Positions 1 to 8,379 of a DNA stretch of 64,000 bases are shown here, piece after piece (the first letter of the stretch is position 1; each line of letters starts with the position of its first letter). The stretch covers positions 3,844,001-3,908,000 of the forward strand of contig NZ_CP017603.1 of NCBI RefSeq assembly GCF_001854185.1, in the 5' to 3' direction. Below the pieces are notes generated by a model, which saw nothing but the letters and a program-made list of their open reading frames with translations, did not search any database and was not told the DNA's origin. The position numbers and the translations under genes are program-made. The DNA is from Clostridium formicaceticum (GTDB taxonomy: Bacteria > Bacillota > Clostridia > Peptostreptococcales > Natronincolaceae).

Positions 1-35
1 TACTGTGTTAATGACCACACAAGGGGGTGAATCTA

Positions 36-299
36 TTGGCAAATATTAAATCAGCAATGAAAAGAATCAAAGTCATTAAAAAGAAAACAGCTAGAAACAG
101 AATGGTTAAATCTCAACTTAAGACAGCTATCAAGAAATTCGAAGAAGCTCTAACAGCTGGTAATTTTGAAGATGCTAAAGCTAAGTTAAAGTTCGTTGAG
201 AAAAAACTTATGCAAGCTGCTGCAAAAAATGTTATTCACAAATCAAAAGCATCTAGAAAAGTATCTAGACTTGCTACAAAGTTAAACAAAGCTGTTTAA
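36..299 (+). CDS. rpsT: 30S ribosomal protein S20
   Basis: Small basic protein that binds 16S rRNA early in 30S assembly. The product begins MANIKSAMKRI, the usual S20 start, and is rich in Lys and Ala with the helical bundle pattern of the family; at 87 residues it has the usual length. I chose the TTG at 36 because it gives the conserved MANIKSA terminus and lies six bases after GGGGGTG at 23-29; the upstream in-frame GTG at 27 overlaps that ribosome site. The gene faces holA and comEC, the common Firmicute neighbourhood for rpsT. A terminator follows. Identity is certain from sequence; only the start is inferred. Confidence 0.97.
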   Translation: MANIKSAMKRIKVIKKKTARNRMVKSQLKTAIKKFEEALTAGNFEDAKAKLKFVEKKLMQAAAKNVIHKSKASRKVSRLATKLNKAV

Positions 300-342
300 T
301 AGCGATGTAAAAAAACCGTGTCTTAAGTTCCTAAATAAACTA

Positions 343-367
343 AAGCGTACTCATGTACGCTTTTTTA
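343..367 (+). terminator. rpsT intrinsic terminator
   Basis: Perfect stem AAGCGTAC/GTACGCTT with a TCAT loop followed by a run of T residues, placed 44 bases after the rpsT stop. It sits in the gap between convergent rpsT and holA. Confidence 0.9.
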
Positions 368-379
368 TTTTTACTCATT

Positions 380-1414
380 TTATCTGCACATCTCTATAAT
401 AAATAACTCTATAGCAATATGATCCTTCATTTTCCCAGACTTTATGGCAAGGTCTACCTGTAGAAAATGGTTTAACAATGCTTCTAATCTCTCAGTACTA
501 AATCCCCTGCATTGGTTTGCACATTTTGTAGCTACATAGGGATGTATCCCTATCTTCCCTGCAATCATTTTTGAAGAATAGCCCTCTTCTAGCAATAATT
601 TCGTTTTCAGGAGATTCCTTACTTGATTACCCAGGGTTACAGCTATCTTTATAACGGGTTCTCCCTTATGAATCATAGCATTAAAACGCTTTATTGCCTC
701 ACCCATATGCTTTTTTTCAATAGCATCCAATAGCTTAAAAATATCATTTTGAAAACTTGAACTAAAAATATTCTCTAAATCCGATAAAACCACTGATGCC
801 CTGTCCCCTACAAAGGTAGTTATTTTCTTTATCTCGTTTTCTACATCCAACAAGCTTTGTACAGCAGTTTTTCCTAAGTAATCTATATTTTCTATAAAAT
901 ATTCTACTTCTTTTATATCTATAGTTTTACCATGCCTTTTCATGGATTTTTGAACCCATTCCCTTAATTCTTTTGCATTCAACCTTTGACAATAAAGAAC
1001 TGCTCCTTGTTTCTGTATCTCCTTTACAATTTTTTTTCTTGCATCAATGGTAGTGCTACCATAAAAAACCAAAGAAGTCGTTTCCGGTATGTTTGCAATA
1101 TACGCTGCTAACTTTTTTTCTTCCTCCTCTGAGATGGATTTCTTTTTCCCTTGAAAAGTTTCTAAATCCTTCACTAATACCAATTTTTTTTCCGCCATAA
1201 AGGGCAGGGTTTCACAGGCATCAATAAGCTTTTCCAGCGTAAACTCCTTACCCTCTATAGTAAAAAGATTTAAGTCCTCAAAATCCTTACCAACAACCTT
1301 TTCCTTTATGGTCTTTATAAATTCTTCTACTAAATAGGTTTCTTCTCCATATATCAAATAGATTTTTTCTATTTCCTTGGCATGCAGTTTTTTAATTGCT
1401 TCATTATAATTCAT
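380..1414 (-). CDS. holA: DNA polymerase III delta subunit
   Basis: Clamp-loader subunit that opens the sliding beta clamp during replication. The 344-residue product has the HolA layout: an N-terminal AAA+-like region beginning near residue 17 (IYLIYGEETYLVEEF), a run ending PFMAEKKLVLVKDLE near residue 95 and a helical C-terminal collar domain. There is no functional Walker A motif, as is normal for delta. It starts six bases after the comEC stop, so the two genes are probably co-transcribed, with comEC first. The ribosome site before the ATG is weak, which fits coupling to comEC translation. Length is typical for Firmicutes. Confidence 0.95.
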   Translation of the reverse strand: MNYNEAIKKLHAKEIEKIYLIYGEETYLVEEFIKTIKEKVVGKDFEDLNLFTIEGKEFTLEKLIDACETLPFMAEKKLVLVKDLETFQGKKKSISEEEEKKLAAYIANIPETTSLVFYGSTTIDARKKIVKEIQKQGAVLYCQRLNAKELREWVQKSMKRHGKTIDIKEVEYFIENIDYLGKTAVQSLLDVENEIKKITTFVGDRASVVLSDLENIFSSSFQNDIFKLLDAIEKKHMGEAIKRFNAMIHKGEPVIKIAVTLGNQVRNLLKTKLLLEEGYSSKMIAGKIGIHPYVATKCANQCRGFSTERLEALLNHFLQVDLAIKSGKMKDHIAIELFIIEMCR

Positions 1415-1420
1415 ACTTCT

Positions 1421-2914
1421 TCATTCCTTTTCTATCATCAACTTATTTTGTTTATTGTACCATATCATCAAGTATATGCCAAAAACCATTATATAATAGA
1501 TTCCTCCATAAAAAACATTCATGTTTTCTACCACTATGGTACTTATTGACCACACACTGACCTTTTCAACAGCCCAGTATATATAATTCAGTATCCAATT
1601 AGTGAAAAAATTTAGTAAATAGGCCGCTTCTACTGAAATAAAACTAAGAAATATACTAAAAAAAGCAATATATAATAATGGTCCCAGCATAGGCACAATA
1701 AAAATATTAGCAGCTATAGCTACCAAAGATACTTCTTGAAAATGATAGGCTACAATAGGTATAGTACCGATTTGCGCGCAGAGGGTAAGGGCTATTAAGG
1801 ATTGTAAAAATGTTGGTAATAGCTTTAATAGATCCCCCATCAAAGGATAAAACAATAAAATACTGAGGGTGGCCATGAAGGATAACTGAAAAGAAACAGA
1901 AAAAAGATTAAAAGGATTATATAATAACAATAGAAATGCCACCATCGTTAAACTGTTGATGGGATCATACTTTCTCTGCAAAAGGAAGGCAAAAACATAG
2001 AGGTAATACATACTGCTGGCCCTTACAATGGATACAGGAAAGTTCACCATATAGCTATAGAAAAATAAAACCGCCATCGTCGTCAACAATATATTTTTTT
2101 TATGCAGCTTTAAGAAGTTGAGTAGCTTGTGGGTAAATAGCACAATGATGCCTATATGTAATCCTGATACAGCAATGATATGGGCTGTACCGCTTTTAGA
2201 AAAAAATTCTAAAGTTTCCCTCGCTAAATAACCTTGATTGCCAAACATAATACTTTTTAGTAGGTTACTATTGTCAAGTTCAAGAGAAGCATCTAGGAGG
2301 TCTTCCATGTATTTTTTGGCTTTATAGCTGCTGCTTAGTATAGAAAAAGATGTTGGTGCTTCTATCCTCTCTAGGTCTTGAGGACCTACCAAAAGAATAC
2401 TCTTAAATCCCTTTCCTCTTAAATATTTTTGATAACCATCAAGGGTTTTGTCATAAAAGTCTTCTAGGAGAAGAACATTTTTTAGCAAAAGAGGGTCTCC
2501 CGGCTGCAAATTTATATCAGAAGCACTTACACTTTTTATTCGAAGTTTAGCCCTCTCTTTTATACTTATTTCTTCCTCCTTCATCATGAGTTTCAGTACC
2601 ATTATATCATATTCAATATATCCCCTTCCTTCTGTTTTCAAACCCTCCACCTTTCCCTGCAGGGTCATAGATTTTTCCAAATAACCTCTTAGGAGGGTAG
2701 TATCTTGCATATGATAGGCCATGATAAAATTTCCCAGTATCACAAAGGAAATACTGACAAACACAGTCAAATACTTATCAAAAAATAGCATGCATAAGAG
2801 AAAGATAATTAAAAAACCTATTAATAAACGTCCCCTTAGAAATATCCCAAATAGATACCCCAGCATAATTCCTGTAACAACCGATATACACAAAACAACA
2901 AAGGGTCTTCTCAT
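1421..2914 (-). CDS. comEC: ComEC/Rec2 competence channel, lacking the C-terminal hydrolase domain
   Basis: Membrane channel family that passes single-stranded DNA into the cytoplasm during transformation. The 497-residue protein starts with two or three membrane helices, has a soluble OB-like region (about residues 80-185) and then the competence core with the family motif HIIAVSGLHIGII near residue 247 and many further helices. Full-length ComEC proteins carry a C-terminal metallo-beta-lactamase domain and are usually 700 or more residues; here the protein ends after the membrane core in a charged tail. A separate lipoprotein resembling that domain lies at 20554-21420. Whether this version moves DNA is unknown. 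It heads the comEC-holA operon. Confidence 0.9.
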   Translation of the reverse strand: MRRPFVVLCISVVTGIMLGYLFGIFLRGRLLIGFLIIFLLCMLFFDKYLTVFVSISFVILGNFIMAYHMQDTTLLRGYLEKSMTLQGKVEGLKTEGRGYIEYDIMVLKLMMKEEEISIKERAKLRIKSVSASDINLQPGDPLLLKNVLLLEDFYDKTLDGYQKYLRGKGFKSILLVGPQDLERIEAPTSFSILSSSYKAKKYMEDLLDASLELDNSNLLKSIMFGNQGYLARETLEFFSKSGTAHIIAVSGLHIGIIVLFTHKLLNFLKLHKKNILLTTMAVLFFYSYMVNFPVSIVRASSMYYLYVFAFLLQRKYDPINSLTMVAFLLLLYNPFNLFSVSFQLSFMATLSILLFYPLMGDLLKLLPTFLQSLIALTLCAQIGTIPIVAYHFQEVSLVAIAANIFIVPMLGPLLYIAFFSIFLSFISVEAAYLLNFFTNWILNYIYWAVEKVSVWSISTIVVENMNVFYGGIYYIMVFGIYLMIWYNKQNKLMIEKE

Positions 2915-2984
2915 CCCCTTTCCCCCTTAATGTATGTTTTTATAGATAGAAGGATACCTTCTAATTTTTACACATAGCCCAGTT

Positions 2985-3066
2985 TTATAGATGCTCGCTT
3001 CTAAAGTTAAATTTTAAAAATGTAGCCCTTAGTATATTAAAATTTAAGGGCGCACATCTATATAGC
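2985..3066. repeat. Imperfect inverted repeat upstream of comEC
   Basis: The gap between comEC and the next gene holds a long imperfect palindrome. The left arm contains TATAGATGCTCGC followed by TTAAATTTTAA; the right arm contains TTAAAATTTAA followed by GCGCACATCTATATA. The arms pair with a few mismatches. A fragment close to the right arm (GCGCGCATCTATATA) recurs at about 20467-20482 and a weaker match to its neighbouring bases lies near 21656-21690. It could be a miniature mobile element or a regulatory hairpin. Function is not known. Confidence 0.45.
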
Positions 3067-3083
3067 TTTAATCGCCTAATTAT

Positions 3084-3476
3084 TCATTTAAGTGTTTCTA
3101 CTTTTATATTTAACTTCCCCTCCGGACTGATGGAGATAATATCAATATATATATGGGAATAGAATTCATACACATATCCTATAATATTATAATTTTTAAT
3201 GTCTCCTAACTCAGATATGTATTGCAAATTAACTGCATTTTCATTAAAGCCTCCTATATCATACTGAAATGAAATAGCAGTCTGTGGAGCTATATTAGAG
3301 ATATTAAAGCCTTCTTTATTAGCGTTTGAAACAAAAACCAAGTCTTTTAAGCACTGATCCGTCTGATTTCTTATCGTAATAGTAGTTCCCTGATCTATAG
3401 AAGATAAAAACCTTGTCGCTAATAATATAACTGATATGATTAAAAATAATATTAATACGATTCTTTTTATTGTCAT
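3084..3476 (-). CDS. Membrane-anchored hypothetical protein, co-transcribed with the LytTR regulator
   Basis: Unrecognised 130-residue protein. Residues 5-25 form one strongly hydrophobic helix, likely a signal anchor, and the rest is predicted to lie outside the membrane with a beta-rich pattern (TITIRNQTDQ, then several alternating hydrophobic strands). There is no Cys lipobox. It starts 21 bases downstream of the response regulator stop and on the same strand, so the two are likely one transcript. The context suggests an accessory or immunity protein of the adjacent peptide/ABC island, but the sequence gives no direct support for a role. Confidence 0.7.
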   Translation of the reverse strand: MTIKRIVLILFLIISVILLATRFLSSIDQGTTITIRNQTDQCLKDLVFVSNANKEGFNISNIAPQTAISFQYDIGGFNENAVNLQYISELGDIKNYNIIGYVYEFYSHIYIDIISISPEGKLNIKVETLK

Positions 3477-3497
3477 GAATATAAAATTCTCCCTCTT

Positions 3498-4223
3498 TTA
3501 TCCTTTAGGCAAAAACCTATTTAAAAATTCTTTTTTGTATTTATTACTTACATAAGCAGCTAAAGCATAGTCTTTAAAATGCACTATCCAGGCGTTTTTT
3601 CCATATCTTTCTATTAAGTGGATATTTTGAAAATTAACTATATATGACTTATGAGTTTGCATAAAACTAGAAGATTCTAGTTTTCTTAATGCTCCTTTCA
3701 TTGAAATATTAGGAATGATGTACTGGTTATTTTTTGTATGAATCATACAGTTTTTTCCCTGAGATTCGATAAACAAAATATCTTTAAGGAAAATTTTTAA
3801 GATATAGTTTTTAATTTTAAATCTGACTGCTTGCTCTTTGATATGCCCCTTTGTAACTCCTTTTATTAGACGGTGGGAAATTTTCAATATATCTTCTTGC
3901 TTATAGGGTTTTTCTATAAAGTTATAATAATGATATTTTTTTAAGGCTTCAAGCTGGTAATAGACATGAGTAATAACAAACACAATATAGGTTAATTCAT
4001 ATTGAGATATAGAACGAATCTTCTCTGCGATTTCTACTACTGACATATCAGGGAGTTCAATATCTAAGAAGAATAATTCGATTGTTTCTTGCTCTAATAT
4101 TCTTATTGCTTGTCCTCCAGTGGCGGCTTCAAATATTTTTATATCTCTATTTGAGGCCTTAAGCATTCTAACTAAGGTACTTCTTTCAAACTGGTCATCT
4201 TCAACTACAAGAATATTCATCAT
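3498..4223 (-). CDS. LytTR-family response regulator
   Basis: Transcription factor of the AgrA/ComE/BlpR type, which commonly controls peptide and bacteriocin genes. Residues 3-115 are a receiver domain with the acidic pair E8-D9-D10, the phospho-acceptor D54 in FFLDIELPD and a Lys in the EKPYK motif. Residues 135-238 are a LytTR DNA-binding domain (IKNYILKIFLKDILFIESQGKN split over strands, then FMQTHKSYIVN). Length 241 residues is standard. No histidine kinase gene is in the window. A truncated paralogue with the same N-terminus and ribosome site lies at 17188-17382. Direct repeats upstream (4327-4366) may be its own binding sites. Confidence 0.92.
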   Translation of the reverse strand: MMNILVVEDDQFERSTLVRMLKASNRDIKIFEAATGGQAIRILEQETIELFFLDIELPDMSVVEIAEKIRSISQYELTYIVFVITHVYYQLEALKKYHYYNFIEKPYKQEDILKISHRLIKGVTKGHIKEQAVRFKIKNYILKIFLKDILFIESQGKNCMIHTKNNQYIIPNISMKGALRKLESSSFMQTHKSYIVNFQNIHLIERYGKNAWIVHFKDYALAAYVSNKYKKEFLNRFLPKG

Positions 4224-4326
4224 TGTAATTCTCCTATCCTATGCTTCGCTAAATATTGATATATTTTTAACAACTTCAAATCCTAATAAAACATTAACAT
4301 AATGTAATGCTAATTTAAATAGAAGG

Positions 4327-4366
4327 TCGATGAAGTGTTAAAATAATCGACGAAATGTTATAAAAG
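4327..4366. promoter_or_regulatory. Tandem 20-bp direct repeats, candidate LytTR sites
   Basis: Two adjacent 20-base units, each of the form TCGAyGAArTGTTAwAA, lie about 100 bases upstream of the LytTR regulator. The GTT cores are 20 bases apart, about one to two helical turns and near the spacing of known LytTR direct repeats. A related pair lies at 17489-17528 upstream of the truncated regulator. Binding is an inference. Confidence 0.5.
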
Positions 4367-4373
4367 CTCTAGC

Positions 4374-4432
4374 AAAATTAGGAAAAGAGAGCATTCTTTT
4401 ATTTAAGAATTGCTCTCTTTTCCTAATTTTTC
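4374..4432. terminator. Strong hairpin terminator at the island edge
   Basis: A stem of about 20 base pairs (AAAATTAGGAAAAGAGAGCA with its complement) followed by T-rich sequence on the plus strand and a shorter T run on the minus strand. It lies between the ABC operon ending at 4808 and the response regulator, separating their transcripts. Confidence 0.85.
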
Positions 4433-4664
4433 TTATTTTCAATAGCAAAGCACCCATTCCCTTACTGCAATTCCTCTACAAAGCCTAATCATCCTTGTTT
4501 AACTAAAAATATTTTTTACATCTGATAAGTTAAGCCCTAAAACTTTTATAAATACGCATAATCATATATTGCTATAAAGAAGCAATATTGCATCATAATA
4601 ATACTAAATTTAATATTAGAAGTCCTAATCTTTGCAAAACCATGGCTTATAAAAAAACTATCTT

Positions 4665-4797
4665 TTCTTTGCTTCTTATGGTAAAATGATTTTATAGTGA
4701 CTGTTGAGATAACCATCTGTTTACGCTTTCCGAGGGCTGTTGCAGATATCTTTTCAGTCGCTGTTTTTTTGAGAGAATCTTGAGGAATCTTGTTCAA
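4665..4797 (-). pseudogene. Degraded copy 1 of the island's 30-residue peptide gene
   Basis: This stretch closely matches the peptide repeats at 7968-8059 and 12578-12670. The start has changed from ATG GAC to TTG AAC, the strong ribosome site is missing because similarity stops at the end of the ABC ATPase gene, and two extra bases after the poly-A tract (relative to copy 2) shift the frame. Read in the remaining open frame it gives an 83-residue chimera (4546-4797) with no recognisable features, which I do not regard as a real protein. It abuts the ATPase stop at 4808, which suggests recombination at the repeat. Confidence 0.55.
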
Positions 4798-4807
4798 AGT
4801 TAATTGG

Positions 4808-5479
4808 TCAATCTGATATAATCATACCATCGCTAAGTCGTATGACTCTTTTGCATGAATCAGCAATACTATCATCGTGTGTTACTATAATTATAGTAAT
4901 CCCTTTGTTATTCAATTCTTTAAAGATTTTAAGTATATGTAGTCCCGTTTTTTCATCTAAAGATCCTGTAGGCTCGTCTGCTAGCAGTACTGATGGATTA
5001 CAAGCTAGTCCTCGTGCAATAGCAACCCGCTGACATTGACCACCTGATAATTGAGATGGATATGAGTTAGCCTTATCAGAAAGTTCCATCTGATCTAAAA
5101 GATATTCGACAGTTTCTTTCAGCTTTCTGTCTGAAATTCTATTATATCTAAGAGGTAAAGCAATATTATCAAATACAGTCATATCGTCTATTAAAGCAAA
5201 ATGTTGTACAATGAAGCCGATGTTATTACCACGAAATTCTGCTAAAGCATTAGGATTAAGTCCGTTAATTTTGTTTCCTTTAAACGAGTATTCTCCAACA
5301 TCAGGAGTATCAAGTCCACCTATAATATTTAATAAAGATGATTTTCCAGAACCACTTTTTCCTACTATAGACACCATCTCTCCTTCTTCAATAGAAAGTG
5401 ATATACCTTTTAATGCATACACCTTGGATTGTCCATGTCCATAATATTTATCAATATCTTTAAGCTCAATCATAGTCAT
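4808..5479 (-). CDS. ABC transporter ATP-binding protein (LolD/MacB type), module A
   Basis: ATPase that drives the two FtsX-like permeases encoded just upstream. The 223-residue protein has Walker A GKSGSGKSS near residue 40, signature LSGGQCQRVAIARGL near residue 144 and Walker B LLADEPTGSLDE near residue 165. This is the MacB/LolD subfamily, used for peptide export or for antimicrobial peptide resistance. Its ATG overlaps the permease stop by one base (TAATG), so translation is coupled. It is the last gene of module A (7814 to 4808); a peptide-repeat relic and a terminator follow. Confidence 0.93.
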   Translation of the reverse strand: MTMIELKDIDKYYGHGQSKVYALKGISLSIEEGEMVSIVGKSGSGKSSLLNIIGGLDTPDVGEYSFKGNKINGLNPNALAEFRGNNIGFIVQHFALIDDMTVFDNIALPLRYNRISDRKLKETVEYLLDQMELSDKANSYPSQLSGGQCQRVAIARGLACNPSVLLADEPTGSLDEKTGLHILKIFKELNNKGITIIIVTHDDSIADSCKRVIRLSDGMIISD

Positions 5480-6774
5480 TATTCCTTTCTCCTAATTAAA
5501 TAGTTTACATCAAGTTTTTTAATTGCAATACTAGGCGTAATGCAGGAAAATCCAAACACCAACATTGCAACAAGTACTATTATTAATAAATGTATACCGC
5601 TTTCAATTATAATCATTGAAATTAGCAAAGAGATAAAAAGTGCAAGTCCCACTATATATAAAACCAAGCCGAACATTTGACATGTAATGCTGAATAGTGT
5701 ACCTCCACACATCAAATGTACACCATATCTATAATAATTCTCTCGGATACACCCTAAAATATTTATTGATAGACCCACCACAGTAAATATTATCAAAGTT
5801 ATAACAATATACAGCAACTGTACCACAGCTTCGTCTGATATTTTCATGATGTTGGTAAGGTCTGCTTTCCCTATTTGATATACCTTAAATCTTATAGTGT
5901 TATACTTTAGAGTTAAGTCATTTACCAGTTTTTCTATATTTATATTTGCATCTGAAGTTATAATTTGTCCATTAGCCTGTTGTAGTAATGTTATTTTAGC
6001 AAATTGAGGATACTGCGCAAAATTCACCTGAGAAAACGCTGGTATTATCATATATCTGTCAAGATAAAATAATGAACCCTTTACAGGCATGTATGTATCC
6101 GGTGGCAAAAAACCAATAACCTCAAAAACCATTTTTTCGAATAAATTTATACCTTCAAAAGTATCTCCTATTCTATAATACTCCTTATATTCACTTCCCA
6201 GTATAACCTTCACATTATTATTTTCATCTAAAATAAAATCTTTTTGGGAAAAGATTTTCCCTTCATCTAGGGACATTCCAAATTCAGAAAGTACATTTTC
6301 TGATACATGTACTGCTTTCACACCGACAAAAAGCTCGTCACTATCCTCATAAGGTCTATAGGGTTGTTCATTATCCCCCTCTTCATATCCAAATCTAAAT
6401 TTTTCTGGAATCTCCTTGGCACTAATGTTAACATCTATTGGCTGCATAATAGTACTTATCCATGTAACATCCTGATTTTTTCTCAACTCCTCCACAAACC
6501 TATAAAGTTGAAAGTAAGCCTTTTCAGAATTCATATATTCTTTATAGCTGCCATCGTCATCAGCATTGTCATTTAAGCCATAGTATATCTTGTCACCTAT
6601 AAACTCTTTAAAATATCCCGTACTTGAATATGCTACTATCGTGTTGGCTGCTAGCAAAGCAATTAGCGTAAAGCAAGTAATGCATTGTATAATAAGCATA
6701 TTATTAATAAGTTTATTATTTTTAATATTACTATGAATTTCTTTTTTTATAATTTCCCAATTTATTTTCCTCAT
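5479..6774 (-). CDS. FtsX-like ABC permease, module A
   Basis: Membrane subunit of module A. One N-terminal helix (about residues 25-45) is followed by a large extracytoplasmic domain of about 260 residues and then three helices, the FtsX/MacB layout. The last part ends SCITPSIAIKKLDVNYLIRRKE, a typical cytoplasmic tail of this family. I place the start at the ATG at 6774 (MRKINWE), preceded by GAGGTGATAACA; an upstream GTG at 6783 is less likely. It overlaps the preceding permease end region closely, so the three genes form one operon. Substrate unknown; context suggests a peptide. Confidence 0.85.
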   Translation of the reverse strand: MRKINWEIIKKEIHSNIKNNKLINNMLIIQCITCFTLIALLAANTIVAYSSTGYFKEFIGDKIYYGLNDNADDDGSYKEYMNSEKAYFQLYRFVEELRKNQDVTWISTIMQPIDVNISAKEIPEKFRFGYEEGDNEQPYRPYEDSDELFVGVKAVHVSENVLSEFGMSLDEGKIFSQKDFILDENNNVKVILGSEYKEYYRIGDTFEGINLFEKMVFEVIGFLPPDTYMPVKGSLFYLDRYMIIPAFSQVNFAQYPQFAKITLLQQANGQIITSDANINIEKLVNDLTLKYNTIRFKVYQIGKADLTNIMKISDEAVVQLLYIVITLIIFTVVGLSINILGCIRENYYRYGVHLMCGGTLFSITCQMFGLVLYIVGLALFISLLISMIIIESGIHLLIIVLVAMLVFGFSCITPSIAIKKLDVNYLIRRKE

Positions 6775-6779
6775 TGTTA

Positions 6780-7814
6780 TCACCTCAAAGCTTCAGCTAC
6801 AGGAACTTTAAGCATTTTCTTGATAGGTGGTATTGTTATCAGCCATCCAAAAATCACATTTAGTATTAATATGCCAAAAAAGGACTCTATTTTTGTTATT
6901 CTAACACCCCAAAACCACATTATTACTATTCCTACACCTATTCCTAACGAAGCAAAAATAAAGTAATCTTTGTATATATCCAGTTTAAGCTTCTTATCAC
7001 TCCATCCAACTAAACGTTTCACTGCAATTTTTCTTCGTTGTCTACTAACCCACTCAAAGGATATAGCAATGCTACAAAGCATATAGCATATCATTAGAAG
7101 TATGTATGTCATAGTTAAGCTAATTATATTTTTAAATAATCTATCTACACCGCCTGGATTTATCTCCAAAGCTACCATTGGTAGAGGTAATCCACTAGGA
7201 AAACCTTCGTAAGCTTTTAGCTCTAATTCATTGTAAATTTCAGTACTTAAATCACGTGTTTTACCTGAATATGCATCTAAAACAAAAACATTATTATGGT
7301 ATGCCTTCTGTAGAAGTGCATCTGCATTTACAATGATCATATCATCAAGGACAGTATCAATACGATGCCCTACAACACCTATGACATCAAATAATTTACC
7401 CTCCACCTGAATCCGCTGTACTCCATTATCATCAATTATATTTTTAACTTGGTTACGTCCTATTACTGCAAAAGATCTTCCAACATTAAAATCACTTTCA
7501 CAAAAATAACGTCCTGAAACCATGGGTAGTGAGGTGCTTTTTCCCTTAATATAAATCTGTCTAATGTTATTTTGATAATCATCATGAATTATTGTAAAAT
7601 TGCTATGGTCACTATCTATAACCAAATCAATGAGTTTTGCAAAACTCCAAGTTTCTTCGTTTATACGGAAATGTATTGCATTTTCACTATATCCCCCCCG
7701 ACTAATGGTTGAAAGCAGTACTCTTTCTTCGATTGAAACCCATAAAATAATAGATGATACACAAATAGCAGTAAAAATACTTATAAGAAAAAATGACATA
7801 GTATTAATTTTCAT
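6780..7814 (-). CDS. FtsX-like ABC permease, first gene of module A
   Basis: 344-residue membrane protein with an N-terminal helix (residues 8-26), an extracytoplasmic domain of about 200 residues and three C-terminal helices, followed by the tail PIKKMLKVPVAEALR, characteristic of FtsX-type permeases (the closing phrase P..AL is common). AAGGAG lies 11 bases before the ATG. It pairs with the next permease (start 6774), making an asymmetric two-permease exporter like BceB-less LolCDE-type systems. Peptide repeat copy 2 lies about 150 bases upstream and may provide its promoter. Confidence 0.85.
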   Translation of the reverse strand: MKINTMSFFLISIFTAICVSSIILWVSIEERVLLSTISRGGYSENAIHFRINEETWSFAKLIDLVIDSDHSNFTIIHDDYQNNIRQIYIKGKSTSLPMVSGRYFCESDFNVGRSFAVIGRNQVKNIIDDNGVQRIQVEGKLFDVIGVVGHRIDTVLDDMIIVNADALLQKAYHNNVFVLDAYSGKTRDLSTEIYNELELKAYEGFPSGLPLPMVALEINPGGVDRLFKNIISLTMTYILLMICYMLCSIAISFEWVSRQRRKIAVKRLVGWSDKKLKLDIYKDYFIFASLGIGVGIVIMWFWGVRITKIESFFGILILNVIFGWLITIPPIKKMLKVPVAEALR

Positions 7815-7967
7815 TTGTTTATATGCTCCTTATAACTAAAAATATGTGTGTAGCGCAACTAATTATCCTAAAACATTTTTTGAGCTTTAAACCATTACTA
7901 ATTTTTCAACTACTAAACTGATTTTCAACTGTAAATTTGTGTAATAAAATCATACTATAGTAACTAT

Positions 7968-8059
7968 TTAAAGTAACCATCTGTTTACGCTTTCCGAGGG
8001 CTGTTGCAGATATCTTTTCAGTCGCTGTTTTTTTGAGAATTTTGAGGAATCTTGTCCAT
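7968..8059 (-). pseudogene. Copy 2 of the 30-residue peptide gene, frameshifted
   Basis: It starts with a perfect ribosome site (AAAGGAGGTG) and ATG GAC AAG ATT CCT, as in the intact copy at 12578-12670. Relative to that copy it lacks one base just before the A7 tract, so translation stops after 13 residues at 8018. Downstream the bases still encode SESVNRWLL in the shifted frame, with the same stop at 7968. The upstream promoter region is also conserved. Slippage at the A7 tract or programmed frameshifting could in principle restore the product; simple decay is more likely. Confidence 0.55.
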
Positions 8060-8379
8060 AACATTTCACCTCCTTTGCACTATACTTTTAGCTTTCTGCC
8101 TTTTTCGATTAGAAAGTCTGCCTTGTACTTAAGCATATTTTCAGTACATCACAAGACTTCCATTTTTAAAATAGGATTGGAATAAAATAGGGATAAAAAA
8201 ACCAACAGGATCAATCCTTCTTTATGAATCCAAAATATCCTAAAAGTTTATTAAAATAGTAACTTACATAGCTGTATTTCATTGGTACTAAAAATTCCTC
8301 TTAGTGACCAGCTTAAATTCATCACCACAAACTCTAAAATAGCTTGAAAATTAGCGTTTTAAAAGGGTGAAAATTTCCT
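8060..8379. other. Gap with the promoter region of peptide copy 2
   Basis: About 140 bases (8060-8200) match the region upstream of the intact peptide gene, including the ribosome site, the segment CTTAAGTACAAGGCAGA and an AT-rich block. The rest (8200-8379) holds no gene that I can see; a short stem near 8208-8222 next to an A/T run might end the upstream permease transcript. Confidence 0.5.

Noticed and set aside
4546-4797. 83-residue ORF starting with TTG
   Set aside because: It is the degraded peptide repeat read in a shifted frame; no ribosome site, no recognisable domain, and the sequence beyond the repeat looks non-coding.
7600-7839. 79-residue plus-strand ORF opposite the module A permease
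   Set aside because: It is a shadow of the permease gene in the complementary strand.
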